From contig JAXDAY010000028.1 in assembly GCA_034679345.1 (NCBI GenBank), forward strand, positions 62,001 to 126,000: a stretch of 64,000 bases of DNA, read 5' to 3'. The notes under the pieces were generated by a model, which saw nothing but the letters and a program-made list of their open reading frames with translations, was not told the DNA's origin and ran no database searches. Made by a program: the position numbers and the translations under genes. Numbering within the stretch: the first letter of the stretch is position 1; the number at the start of each line of letters is the position of its first letter. The DNA is from JAXDAY01 sp034679345. Its GTDB lineage: Bacteria; Eisenbacteria; RBG-16-71-46; CAIMUX01; VGJL01. Below, piece by piece: positions 8,986 to 17,534 of the stretch.

Positions 8986-10458
8986 ATGGTCCACGTCACC
9001 CGCAATACCTTCTACGCCCTCCGCTGCCCGAAGCCGTGCCAGAACCGGCTTCGATTGATCGAGGCCGGGATCCCGCAGGCCAAGCCCGGGCCGCTCGAGG
9101 AGATCGTCATCGAGCTGGGTCTTCGCCACGAGGAGTGGCACATCGCGTCGCTACCCGACGTCCTCCGGCTCAAGGAGATCCCTCGGGAGGAGCGCGAGCG
9201 CAGGACCCTCGAGGAGTTGCGCGAGAGGAGACGGATCCTCGCTCATGGCTTGCTTCGCTCTACCTTCGCGGTTGACGGGGAGGATGTGGTCCTCCTCGGC
9301 GAACCCGATCTCCTACTCCCCTCGGCGGAGGGATGGACCGTGCGGGACGTGAAGCTCACACGCCGGCTCGAGGAGCATCCGGAGATCAAGGATCAGCTCA
9401 ACCTCTACGGCGCTCTCGTCGAACTCGTGACCGGCGCTCCGCCCGTCGCGCTCGAGGTCGTGCTCGGCAATAGCTCCATCGCCACTCTGGAGTATGCCGG
9501 TCTCGCGGGCGTCCGTGCGTCGATCGCGAGCGTCCTCGAGGCGCTTCAGCAGACAAACGCGTACGAACCGATCGGCTGGAGCAAGTGCCACGGCTGCGGC
9601 TACTTCGATCGGTGCTGGAAGGAGGCGGAAGAACGGAGCGACGTCGCGCTCCTGCCGGATGTCGACCAAGGACTCGCCCGAGAGCTCCACGGCCGTGGCA
9701 TCGCGACGATCGCAGACCTCTCCGCACGGATGAGCGTCGAGGAGCTCCAGGATCTCCAGCGGCCGTGGGGAGAGGCACGCACCCAGCGCGTCGGCAAAAG
9801 GGCCGGGACGATCCTCGTCGAAGCACAGTGCTTCCTCGATGGAGTGCCTCGCCTCCTCGGAGACACCGCGCTGCCGTCTGGTTCCACATTTCTCATCCTC
9901 GACCTCGAAGGCATCCCGCCCTTCCTCGACGGCCCGGAGGAGATCTTCCTCTGGGGCATGAAGGCATACGGGGAGCAGTCTTCTCCGTACACTGCCGCGT
10001 ACACGATTCCGGGGGAGACGGACGACCGGGCCACGTGGTTCGGCTTCCTCGAGAAGGCCGAAGCCATCTTCGCGACGTACGGCGACGTGCCGATCCTCCA
10101 CTGGGCACCGTATGAGCGCGTGAAGCTCCACCTGTATCGCGAGCGCTACGGCGATCCCGACGGAACCGCCGCGCGGATTGAGCAGTGCCTGTGTGATCTT
10201 CTGACGGTCTACTCCAAGGGTATCTCCGTTCCCCTCCCGAGCCGCAGCCTCAAGGTCGTCGAGAAGTACGTCGGGTACGAGCGGTCGCTCGCCGGCAGCG
10301 GTGACTGGGCGGTCGCGCAGTACATCCGAGCGGTGGAGACGGAGGATCGAGAGGACGCCATGAGTCGCGTCCGTGACGTCCTCCGCTACAACGAGGAGGA
10401 TCTCGACGCGACCTGGGCCGTGTTCCAGTGGTTACGGGGGCAGTTGTCGCGACCGTAG
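8986..10458 (+). CDS. TM0106-type RecB/Cas4-like nuclease with C-terminal RNase H-like domain
   Basis: A 490-residue two-domain nuclease. The N-terminal half has a PD-(D/E)XK core (GEPDLLL, then VRDVKL, then a QLNLYGALV helix) and cysteines placed as in Cas4/AddB iron-sulfur nucleases: CPKPC near the N-terminus and KCHGCGYFDRC near residue 195. The C-terminal half starts with LILDLEGIPP, an acidic motif of the YprB-like RNase H/3'-exonuclease fold, and ends with RYNEEDLDATWAVFQWL. This matches the TM0106-family RecB-like putative nuclease. I start at the ATG at 8986 (MVHVTRNTFYALRCP); a TTG at 8959 is also in frame. It stands alone, divergent from hsdR, and is likely a DNA repair or defence nuclease. 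Confidence 0.85.
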   Translation: MVHVTRNTFYALRCPKPCQNRLRLIEAGIPQAKPGPLEEIVIELGLRHEEWHIASLPDVLRLKEIPREERERRTLEELRERRRILAHGLLRSTFAVDGEDVVLLGEPDLLLPSAEGWTVRDVKLTRRLEEHPEIKDQLNLYGALVELVTGAPPVALEVVLGNSSIATLEYAGLAGVRASIASVLEALQQTNAYEPIGWSKCHGCGYFDRCWKEAEERSDVALLPDVDQGLARELHGRGIATIADLSARMSVEELQDLQRPWGEARTQRVGKRAGTILVEAQCFLDGVPRLLGDTALPSGSTFLILDLEGIPPFLDGPEEIFLWGMKAYGEQSSPYTAAYTIPGETDDRATWFGFLEKAEAIFATYGDVPILHWAPYERVKLHLYRERYGDPDGTAARIEQCLCDLLTVYSKGISVPLPSRSLKVVEKYVGYERSLAGSGDWAVAQYIRAVETEDREDAMSRVRDVLRYNEEDLDATWAVFQWLRGQLSRP

Positions 10459-10553
10459 CGGCGCGCCGCAATCTCCTCGACGCCCCTTGCGGTGTGCTAC
10501 CATGAGCCCGACGCGCACTATCCGCCATCGACGCCTTCTCACACCCGTCCACC

Positions 10554-11039
10554 ATGACACCCCCGACACATCTTCGCTGGTCGCGAATCGCGATCGTCAC
10601 GACCTTCATCATCTTCGCGGGCGCCGCCGCCGCGTACCTCCGGTACCTCCCGCCCGCGACCTCGTTTGACCGGCGGGTCGTGACGCCCCGTGCCGGCTTC
10701 ACGTACCACGACCCTCTGACCTGCACGATTCTCTTCGCCACCCACAGGGCCGGTCCCGCACTCAGGCTTCCATGGCTCGAGGTGCCATCGTTCACCCTCA
10801 CAGGTTTGGGAACCGATCGGCCAACCATGACGACGAGCTACTACCCGAACGGGATCGTCATGCGAAAGGTCTACGATTCCACAGAATACGTCGTCCTGGA
10901 ATACGCCGATCAGCAGTGGGACACCATGACGATCGGCATCTTGAAGACCGCGGGCACCTTCGTGCAGACCGCGAGCGGCATTCAGGCAGGCGACGCTCGC
11001 TTCCAATACGCCACAGCGATGAAGGGAACGTGCCGGTAG
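10554..11039 (+). CDS. Small membrane-anchored hypothetical protein
   Basis: A 161-residue protein with one N-terminal hydrophobic segment (IAIVTTFIIFAGAAAAYL, about residues 12-29), then a domain outside the membrane rich in Thr, Tyr and Ser. Two cysteines (in LTCTILF and at the C-terminal KGTCR) could form a disulfide. No domain is recognised. It lies about 100 bases after the nuclease gene and before two other small secreted or membrane genes. Codon use is compatible with a real gene, but there is no family support. Confidence 0.55.
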   Translation: MTPPTHLRWSRIAIVTTFIIFAGAAAAYLRYLPPATSFDRRVVTPRAGFTYHDPLTCTILFATHRAGPALRLPWLEVPSFTLTGLGTDRPTMTTSYYPNGIVMRKVYDSTEYVVLEYADQQWDTMTIGILKTAGTFVQTASGIQAGDARFQYATAMKGTCR

Positions 11040-11243
11040 CCAATGGTCTTGCACCTGTAGACTTATCTCGATGGCTCGTTGACGCTGCTCCGCAGAGCGT
11101 TAGACTTGTACTGTACTGCGAGTCTTGTGCCGATCGGCGCAGATCTCTACAACCGTCGCCATGAGGTGGGGTCGACCGGTGCGAATGCCAACGATGCGAC
11201 GCATCCTTCCAATCAACTATCTGACTCACTAACCAACACGCAT

Positions 11244-11882
11244 ATGCGTCCAAGAAACCCGAGGCTTCTCTATGCATCGTTAGTCGCCCTCGTCGTGCTT
11301 TTCGCGATCGGGGGATCCGCTGCGGCGGCCACCTTCTTTCAGTCCATCACCGTCGGGAAGAACGACAAGAGCAGTAAGATCTACCTTCAGGGTCCTATCT
11401 CGAATCCTGGCAAGTACCCCGATGGATCAAGTCTACCCATCAACGTGGACGATAATCTCGCCGTGACCGGAACATCCTCCTTCAAGAAGGCGGCGTCCTT
11501 TTCAAAGGATGTGACGATCAAAGGGGATGTTGTACTCGGCACACGGTCCGTCTTTCGGTCACCAAGTGCGATGGTGTCGGTTGATGACGATCTTAACGTG
11601 ACCGGCGAAAGCTACTTGGCTGACACCAACATCACAGGTGCGCTCAATGTCACCGGAACCACAACGCTCACCAACCTCAACGTGACTGGTGGGATGAGCT
11701 CGGGTAGCGTCGACGTGTTCCGTCGGCTCAATGACAACCAAACTGCCACGAATGCGCTCTACAAGTACATCGACTGTACCCAGCAGTTTGCGGCCATCGA
11801 CGGCTATCTAGAGTACAACGACATGGCCTTCTGTTGGAACATCTGGATTGCTGGCAGGGTTTCAGATCCGGCAGTACCATGA
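11244..11882 (+). CDS. Secreted repeat protein with LNVTG-type beta repeats
   Basis: A 212-residue protein starting at the ATG at 11244 (MRPRNPRLLYASLVALVVLF), with a signal peptide or membrane anchor in residues 8-30. The middle carries short repeats such as DNLAVTGTSSF, DDLNVTGESYL, GALNVTGTTTL and TNLNVTGG, as in beta-solenoid or tail-fibre-like secreted proteins. The C-terminus has two cysteines (IDCTQQF, MAFCWNI). The repeat style is common in Patescibacteria surface proteins. It ends in an ATGA overlap with the next gene, so the two are probably made together. Precise function unknown. Confidence 0.6.
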   Translation: MRPRNPRLLYASLVALVVLFAIGGSAAAATFFQSITVGKNDKSSKIYLQGPISNPGKYPDGSSLPINVDDNLAVTGTSSFKKAASFSKDVTIKGDVVLGTRSVFRSPSAMVSVDDDLNVTGESYLADTNITGALNVTGTTTLTNLNVTGGMSSGSVDVFRRLNDNQTATNALYKYIDCTQQFAAIDGYLEYNDMAFCWNIWIAGRVSDPAVP

Positions 11883-12265
11883 TCAGCTCCAGTGACAAGA
11901 AGGATCGTTCGACGATCGTCTTTGGTGCGATTGCGATTGGGCTTGTCGGCGCCATCTTCTATTGGCTGGCATTCCGGCCTGGGCAGGTCCGGATCGGATG
12001 CCAAGCTCTGGTCGACCGTGCGCTTGCGAGCCGTCTCGAGCGCAATGGGTTCAAGCTGAGTCTGGACGGGAGATGGGTGAGGTGGGATGAGCAGTGCGTG
12101 GACGATCAAGGCAAAGGCATCTTCGCAAGGATGATGGCTGGCGAAACATGTGCGAGGATGGAACGGCGCGAGGTTGAGCCTGACCCCGAGGATCTGGAGA
12201 GAGACAGGTCTGCGGCTAGCGAGCTGTACGGTCCATGCCTTCGCCGTCACGGTCTCCGAGAGTGA
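11879..12265 (+). CDS. Single-pass membrane hypothetical protein
   Basis: A 128-residue protein whose ATG overlaps the preceding stop (ATGA). Residues 11-30 (IVFGAIAIGLVGAIFYWLAF) form one membrane helix; the rest is a charged soluble domain with four cysteines (IGCQ, DEQCVD, ETCARM, GPCLRR), which suggests disulfides outside the cytoplasm. No known family is recognised. Likely partner of the repeat protein upstream. Confidence 0.55.
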   Translation: MISSSDKKDRSTIVFGAIAIGLVGAIFYWLAFRPGQVRIGCQALVDRALASRLERNGFKLSLDGRWVRWDEQCVDDQGKGIFARMMAGETCARMERREVEPDPEDLERDRSAASELYGPCLRRHGLRE

Positions 12266-12370
12266 AACAATCGGATGCCTCCGGAATGGCATTCCAATCT
12301 TGGTAGACCATGACGCAGAAGTTACTGCCGTCGGTCAACCCGAGAACGAATACGTTCCCTATTGTCACTG

Positions 12371-12398
12371 AGAAAACCGCCCACTCCTGGTGGGCGGT
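12371..12398 (-). terminator. Rho-independent terminator of the recombination operon
   Basis: Perfect 9-base stem ACCGCCCAC/GTGGGCGGT with a 5-base loop (12376-12398), followed on the minus strand by TTTTCT. It sits 14 bases after the stop of the DUF932 gene and so ends the long minus-strand operon. Confidence 0.85.
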
Positions 12399-12411
12399 CT
12401 GGATAAGGTGG

Positions 12412-13140
12412 TCAGAGCGCGAGCGCGCTCCGGAAGGTGCTGCTGAGCCGGAGCCCCGACTCCATCTGGACCCGCGGGCTGCGCGACTTCCCGACCTCGG
12501 TGAAGGCGTTGTAGAGCGACCAGGCGGTCCGGGGAGCGAACTCCTCGTGCCGCGGCCTCTCCCACGCCTCGATCACCTTCGGCAGATTCGACGCCGGCAG
12601 GACGTTCCGCCGGACAGCCTCGACCAACAGATGGTCGGCTGACTCGGGCGAGAGCTCCCGCGCCTTCATCGCGGCGATCTCCTCGTGGATCCGGCTCTGC
12701 ATGGAAGAGACCTTCGAGAGCATGCGGTAGATGAGGTCCGGGAGATCCCGGAAGACGTTGACCGTGTGCTTTCGGCTCGTGCCGACCTCCCCCGAGAACG
12801 CGAGGTTGTCGCAGCAGAAGACCCGGCTACCCGCGACGATCCCGACCGCGAGGGAGCGGTCGTAGCTCGAGCGCAGGCCGAGGGCGAGCGCGTAGTCGGC
12901 GTGGTCGCCGCCATTCCGGCAGGTGAGCACCCCGAACATCTGGAGCCCGTCGCGCGCGAGCGCGTAACGTGCATCGGTGATCGTGAGGCCGAAGCGTGGG
13001 ACGTGGAGTTCGACCTCCTCGACGAAACGGCCGTATGGGACCGGGACGTACGAGTCGGTCTCCTCGGGAACGGGGACGGCGGCGAGGTCGGCCTTCGTGG
13101 CCTCCCAGCCGCCGCGATGCAGGACGAGCTGACCGGGCAT
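12412..13140 (-). CDS. DUF932 (phage/plasmid-like) protein
   Basis: A 242-residue protein of the DUF932 family, found on phages, plasmids and integrative elements near recombination genes; its biochemical role is not established. Typical features are GLTITDARYALARDGLQMFG, LALGLRSSYDRSLAVGIVAGSRVFCCDNLAFSG and a C-terminal WSLYNAFTEVGK. A strong ribosome site (GGAGGATT) precedes the ATG at 13140. Last gene of the minus-strand recombination operon, followed by a terminator; 21 bases separate it from radC-like. Confidence 0.85.
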   Translation of the reverse strand: MPGQLVLHRGGWEATKADLAAVPVPEETDSYVPVPYGRFVEEVELHVPRFGLTITDARYALARDGLQMFGVLTCRNGGDHADYALALGLRSSYDRSLAVGIVAGSRVFCCDNLAFSGEVGTSRKHTVNVFRDLPDLIYRMLSKVSSMQSRIHEEIAAMKARELSPESADHLLVEAVRRNVLPASNLPKVIEAWERPRHEEFAPRTAWSLYNAFTEVGKSRSPRVQMESGLRLSSTFRSALAL

Positions 13141-13161
13141 GGCCGGAATCCTCCTTTCGGA

Positions 13162-13602
13162 TCAGATCGTGGATGGGTCGAGCAGGCCCCTCTCGCGGAA
13201 GGAGAGGTACGCGGAATCCCCCGCGACGATGACGTGGTCGAGCACGTCGATGCCGAGGAGCTTCCCGGCGTCGGCGAGGCGGTTCGTGATCTCCATGTCG
13301 TCGTCCGAGGGCGCGACGTCCCCCGAGGGGTGGTTGTGGGCGAGGATGATCGCGGCCGCGGCGGCGTTGATCGCGGGACGGAACACTTCTCTGGGATGGA
13401 CGATGGAGGCGTTCAAGCTCCCCACCGACACGGTCTCGATGCCGAGGACGACGTGGCGGGTGGTGAGCAGGAGGACGAAGAAGTGCTCGCGCTTCGGATC
13501 CGACACGGACTTGCGGACGAGCCGCGCGACCTGCTCTGGGCGCGTGACGGCCGGCGGCTTCCGGCCCCGGTACTTGCGCGTCTTCAGCTCCGCGACGTAC
13601 AT
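13162..13602 (-). CDS. RadC-like JAMM-domain protein
   Basis: A 146-residue RadC-type (MPN/JAB) protein. The zinc-binding JAMM motif HxHx7SxxD is complete: H89, H91, S99 and D102 in HNHPSGDVAPSDDD. RadC-like proteins are frequent on mobile elements and are thought to act in DNA metabolism, but the reaction is not settled. I start at the ATG at 13602 (MYVAELKTRKYRG) because an AGGAGGTG ribosome site lies just upstream; an in-frame extension further upstream has no such support and overlaps the exonuclease gene. Confidence 0.88.
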   Translation of the reverse strand: MYVAELKTRKYRGRKPPAVTRPEQVARLVRKSVSDPKREHFFVLLLTTRHVVLGIETVSVGSLNASIVHPREVFRPAINAAAAAIILAHNHPSGDVAPSDDDMEITNRLADAGKLLGIDVLDHVIVAGDSAYLSFRERGLLDPSTI

Positions 13603-13694
13603 GCGGACACCTCCTGGTTGCGACGGGAGGAAGAGAAGCGGGGCCTCCGGGAATCTCCCGAAGGCCCCTGACGATACGGACGGAAGAACACGGG

Positions 13695-14456
13695 CTACTC
13701 CCCCCGCCACGACTGGCAGTGCGCGAAGTACTCGCACTCCGTGCACCGCCAGGAGGGATTCGGGAAGAAGCAGCCGTGACCGATGGCCTGGCCGACGCCG
13801 TGGAGGAGTCGGGCGGTCCAGGAGAGATCCTCGACCGTGCGGCTGGTCTCGTGGCGCTCAAGCCGGGGCGCCTTCGTCTTCAGGAGCATGTCGAGCCGGA
13901 GCCGAGGGAGCCTGTGGTAGGAGAGGTAGAAGACGAGGGCGTAGGTCGAGAGCTGGAAGTGCCGGTCGAGGCCGCCCGCTTCGAGCGTCCGCGCCGCGGT
14001 CTTCAGCTCCACGAGCACGTCCCCTTCCTCGATGAGGTCGATGACCCCACGGAGGCGCGTGTCGAGGATCTCGCCCGTGAGCGGATCGACGAGGTCGATC
14101 TCGAAGCGCTGTTCGATGAGCTTGGGGCGCGTCCCGTCGGTCTCCTCGACGTAGAGGGCGAGCATCTCCCGGCCCTTCTCCGCGAGCGACTCCTTCGAGT
14201 CCTTCTCGCTGAAGACGATCGGGGCGAGGTTCGCCGCGTACCAGTCGGCCGCGAAGATGTCGATCACCTTCTCCGGCGTCGGCATACGGCCGGCGAGGCG
14301 TTCCCGCTGGAACCACTCCACGGCGGCGTGGACGGAGGAGCCGAAGGCGAGGGCGGCGGCGCGCCACGGGAGCGGGATGCGGTCGACGTACTGGAAACGG
14401 TACTTGAGCGGGCAGACGAGGTAGCACTGGACCTGGCTAACGCTGAGCGGCTCCAT
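13695..14456 (-). CDS. PD-(D/E)XK exonuclease, RecB/Cas4-like
   Basis: A 253-residue PDDEXK_1-family nuclease. The fold motifs are GSSVHAAVEWF (helix with His), RGVIDLIEEGDVLVELKTA (D-xn-ExK active site) and FQLSTYALVFYL (QxxxY). Cysteines in QCYLVCPLKY near the N-terminus and WRCTECEYFAHC at the C-terminus fit an iron-sulfur cluster as in Cas4/AddB. The gene starts within the end of the annealing-protein-like gene (20-base overlap), so the two form an exonuclease/annealase pair comparable in layout to phage recombination modules. Confidence 0.85.
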   Translation of the reverse strand: MEPLSVSQVQCYLVCPLKYRFQYVDRIPLPWRAAALAFGSSVHAAVEWFQRERLAGRMPTPEKVIDIFAADWYAANLAPIVFSEKDSKESLAEKGREMLALYVEETDGTRPKLIEQRFEIDLVDPLTGEILDTRLRGVIDLIEEGDVLVELKTAARTLEAGGLDRHFQLSTYALVFYLSYHRLPRLRLDMLLKTKAPRLERHETSRTVEDLSWTARLLHGVGQAIGHGCFFPNPSWRCTECEYFAHCQSWRGE

Positions 14457-15099
14457 CGGGCACCTCCTGCAGGAGCCGGTCGATCGCCTGGGTCGCCTGC
14501 TGTTTCGTCACCTCCCTGAGCGAGGTCACGCCCAGGAAATCCTGCAGGTACTCGTGGGCGGCGTCGCCCTGGAGTCCCTGCCCGGCGAGGATGCGGAAGA
14601 GGTAGCGGCGCTGCGCCTCGGTCATGAGCGCGCCGTTGCCGCTGGCCCGAGGCGCGGGGCGGGGTCCTTCGGGGAGCGGGCGCTCGGGCGGGAGCGGTGC
14701 ACCCGACCCGAGGTCGTGACCATTCGAGGCGAGGCCGTCGCCGTCCAGCTCCTCGAAGGAGACGATGCCGATGTTCACGGCATCTCGGAGGGCGCGAGCC
14801 TTCGCCCGGGTCTCGGCCATGCGGATCAGGTGCGGGGCGATGAAAGTCGAGACGTTCTCGGGACTCGCGTCTCCGATCGCCTCGAACCTCCCCTTCGTCG
14901 TCTCGATCAGGGCCTTCGCGATCGCGGTGCGGCCGTTCTCGTCAGAGGGGATCTGGAGGAGCTTCGTCGCCACGCGCTGGAGTCCCTCCTCGTGGGCCTT
15001 CGAGAGGAGCCCCGGATAGGTGACGACGTCCTTCGTGCCGACGACGCGGCCGGTGCGGTCCTTGATCTCGATCGTGCGGATCAGGGCGTTCTGGTTCAC
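14437..15099 (-). CDS. Putative single-strand annealing protein (ERF/Rad52-like)
   Basis: A 220-residue protein with a GTG start preceded by AAGGAGGTT. The segment GRFEAIGDASPENVS and the downstream MAETRAKARALRDAVNIG resemble phage and element proteins of the ERF/Rad52-like annealing group. A Pro-rich linker follows (about residues 130-150) and then a helical C-terminal domain (TEAQRRYLFRILAGQGL to TQAIDRLLQEV). Coupling to a PD-(D/E)XK exonuclease supports a role in homologous recombination. The family name is a judgement from motif style and context, not a certain match. Confidence 0.6.
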   Translation of the reverse strand: MNQNALIRTIEIKDRTGRVVGTKDVVTYPGLLSKAHEEGLQRVATKLLQIPSDENGRTAIAKALIETTKGRFEAIGDASPENVSTFIAPHLIRMAETRAKARALRDAVNIGIVSFEELDGDGLASNGHDLGSGAPLPPERPLPEGPRPAPRASGNGALMTEAQRRYLFRILAGQGLQGDAAHEYLQDFLGVTSLREVTKQQATQAIDRLLQEVPDGAAQR

Positions 15100-15325
15100 G
15101 GCGGAACCTCCTTCGGTTGGTGGGGAAGATGGGTTGGCAAGGAACGAGCGGATCGTTCCCCTTCACCGTACGGAGGGAGCGGATGCTTGCGTACGCGGCG
15201 GAGGTGCGGTCGGTCTCACGGGCTGTGGATACCAAAGACGCGATCGACCTTGTGTGCTATTGTGACGGCCGGCTTGGCCATGAAGGAAACGCGGCCGGCT
15301 GGAAGCAGATTGTCCGTAGGTCGAG

Positions 15326-16321
15326 ATGGCACAGATAACGAGATCAGCGAGACTGCTCAAGAAGGCCGAGGCGGCGCTCATCAGCGCCATCGAGGTTTAT
15401 AACAAACCCGCGTTCAGGTACCGAGAGGAGACGTTCGCGATACTCATGCTGAATGCGTGGGAACTCCTCCTCAAGGCGAAGCTCCTGCGGGAGAACAACA
15501 ACGACCAGCGGTGCCTTTATGTGTACGAGAAGCGCAAGACGAAGACGGGACGGGTCTCCCAAAAGTCGGTGCCGAAAAAGAACCGGAGCGGCGGCACCCA
15601 GACCAAGGGTCTTGGGCAGGTCATCGTGGAACTCGACGCGGATGGCCGCACACGGCTCGCGAATCCGATCCGCGTGAACCTCGAGGCCATGACTGAGATT
15701 CGAGACAATGCCGTCCACTACTTCAATGCGAGCCCGCAGCTCGCCAAGCAAGTGCTCGAGATCGGTACCGCCTCGATCAGGAACTTCATCGAGCTCGCTC
15801 GCCGATGGTTCTCGATTGACCTTTCATCGTACGGTCTGTACCTCATGCCCATCGGATTCGTCGCTGCACCGGCGACGGTAACAGCGATCCCCGTATCTCC
15901 CGACGAGCGGAAGCTCGTTCAGTATCTCGCCGGGGTCATCGGGTCGTCACGCAGTGACCAAGATCGGGAGTTCAACGTCGCCCTGGAGGTGGGACTCTCG
16001 TTCCGTCGTGCTCCGGCCGGTGCGGTCGCTGCCGTCGCGGTGACGAACGACCCGAACGCGCCACGAGTCAGGATCTCGGAAGACGACGTCTGGAAGTCCT
16101 ACCCCTGGGATTACGTGGAAATGGTACGACGCCTGCGTACCCGCTACTCGGACTTCAAGACCACTTCGAAATTCCACGCCATCCGCCGGCCGCTTATGGC
16201 CGACCCACGATATGTCCGCACGCGCTACCTCGATCCGGCGAAGCCGCGGAGCGGGAAGAAACACTTCTACAACAGCAACATTCTCACGGAGTTCGACAAG
16301 CACTACACCCTTCGGAAGTAG
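15326..16321 (+). CDS. DUF3644 protein with HEPN-like RX4H motif
   Basis: A 331-residue cytoplasmic protein. Its N-terminus (KAEAALISAIEVYNKPAFRY, then REETFAILMLNAWELLLKAKLL) is characteristic of DUF3644. Residues 126-131 are R-DNAV-H, matching the RX4-6H motif of HEPN-domain ribonucleases, and the flanking region is helical as in HEPN proteins. The C-terminal half is basic (FHAIRRPLMADPRYVRTRYL) and could bind nucleic acid. The gene lies on the opposite strand inside the recombination operon, and its 3' end overlaps the ruvC-like gene by 38 bases, which suggests an inserted cargo gene. A toxin or defence RNase is an inference. Confidence 0.75.
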   Translation: MAQITRSARLLKKAEAALISAIEVYNKPAFRYREETFAILMLNAWELLLKAKLLRENNNDQRCLYVYEKRKTKTGRVSQKSVPKKNRSGGTQTKGLGQVIVELDADGRTRLANPIRVNLEAMTEIRDNAVHYFNASPQLAKQVLEIGTASIRNFIELARRWFSIDLSSYGLYLMPIGFVAAPATVTAIPVSPDERKLVQYLAGVIGSSRSDQDREFNVALEVGLSFRRAPAGAVAAVAVTNDPNAPRVRISEDDVWKSYPWDYVEMVRRLRTRYSDFKTTSKFHAIRRPLMADPRYVRTRYLDPAKPRSGKKHFYNSNILTEFDKHYTLRK

Positions 16322-16892
16322 CTCGTCCCTCGACACCCGTGGAGGCGCTCCGCACCGACGCAAACGTGCGCTTCGTACCGCCCGCTCCACGCTCCATGGC
16401 CAATGCCACCGCCAGCGCGTCGAACATGTGGAGCCAGTAGCGCTCCCCCGGCCTGTATCCCAGCGTCGGATGCGGCGGACCTTTCGGCAACAGGCGACGG
16501 AGATCCTCGAACCCCGCCCGGATGATGGCCTGAGCCACATCGTATTTGCGCGCGTGCGGATTCCCGACGAGGCGCCGCCGGACCTCCTGCGGGGAGAGTT
16601 CCACGACGCGTAACCCGAGCTCGCGCGAGCGGGCATGGAGCTCTTGGGTGATGACCGAGACGAGCGCGACCCGTTTCGTCGGGCGGTGGATCGGCTCCTC
16701 GATGGCCACGATCTCGGGACCATGGCGTTCGATGTAGGCGAAGATGACTTGGCGGGCCTGGTCGATGAGGTCGCGCGGCCGGCCGCCGTTGCGGAGCGTA
16801 TGGACGCCGAAGCCGAGGAGGCGCGGACCGTGGATGACGGCCGCGCCCATCTCGCGCGTTCCCGGGTCGATGCCGAGGATGGTCGGTGTCAT
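16284..16892 (-). CDS. RuvC-like Holliday junction resolvase (copy 1)
   Basis: A 202-residue RNase H-fold nuclease. Active-site acids are seen at GIDPGTREMGAA (D9), VAIEEPIHR (about residue 65) and the C-terminal HMFDALAVALAME. KYDVAQAII matches the helix that precedes the last acid in RuvC. Likely resolves recombination intermediates of the element. The C-terminus after about residue 170 is a low-complexity extension that overlaps the DUF3644 gene and may reflect lost or replaced sequence at the insertion point. Confidence 0.82.
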   Translation of the reverse strand: MTPTILGIDPGTREMGAAVIHGPRLLGFGVHTLRNGGRPRDLIDQARQVIFAYIERHGPEIVAIEEPIHRPTKRVALVSVITQELHARSRELGLRVVELSPQEVRRRLVGNPHARKYDVAQAIIRAGFEDLRRLLPKGPPHPTLGYRPGERYWLHMFDALAVALAMERGAGGTKRTFASVRSASTGVEGRATSEGCSACRTP

Positions 16893-17039
16893 GGCGTCGG
16901 GCCTTTCGGTGCCCTCCCGAGATGACCGCGCGGCGTGCCCCGTCTTGCTCGGGATGCACGGCCGTCGCGGCGGCAGTCCGCAAGGAGATCTGCCTTTGGA
17001 GCCCGGCCTCAGGAGAGGCCGCGGGAGGGCGGTGCTTGC

Positions 17040-17534
17040 TCAGGCGTGCTCGCCCTGGTGGTGGAGGGCGAGAGCGACCGCGTCGAAGAGGTTGAGGAAG
17101 TAGCATTCCTTCCAGCGCCGGTCCTGCGTCAGGTGGACGCGCAGTTGCGGGAAGCGGGTCGCGACGGCGAGGGCCGTCTCCCGCTTCGTCGCGCGTCCGC
17201 TCCCGACGATCGCCTTGCGCACCGTCTGCGGCGCGTACTCGGCGATCTCGATGCGCGCGGTCCGCGCGATGCGGCGCGACGCACGGGCCAGGCAGTGGAG
17301 CGCCGCGAAGCCAGGCACGGGGTGGCGGTAGGTCGCTTCGAGGACGAGGACCCGGGGCCGGTAGGCACGAATCCAGTCGGCGACGAGCCGTCGGGCTTCT
17401 GCATGGCGGCGGCTGCGCGGGAGGAGTCGCAAGGGTCGGACGCCCGCGGCAACGAGGCGCGGACCCCGGAGGACCGCGAACCCGAGATCGCGGAGCCCCG
17501 GATCAAGGGCGAGGATCGTTCGATTCTTGTTCAT
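17040..17534 (-). CDS. RuvC-like nuclease (copy 2)
   Basis: A 164-residue RNase H-fold protein parallel in layout to the next downstream gene: LALDPGLRDLGFAVLRGPRL, VLVLEATYRHP and LFDAVALALHHQ hold the three acidic positions. It is Arg-rich in the middle. I start at the ATG at 17534 (MNKNRTILALDPG), where the active-site strand begins, overlapping the upstream wHTH gene by 32 bases. Two adjacent RuvC-like genes suggest an old duplication followed by divergence. Confidence 0.78.
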   Translation of the reverse strand: MNKNRTILALDPGLRDLGFAVLRGPRLVAAGVRPLRLLPRSRRHAEARRLVADWIRAYRPRVLVLEATYRHPVPGFAALHCLARASRRIARTARIEIAEYAPQTVRKAIVGSGRATKRETALAVATRFPQLRVHLTQDRRWKECYFLNLFDAVALALHHQGEHA

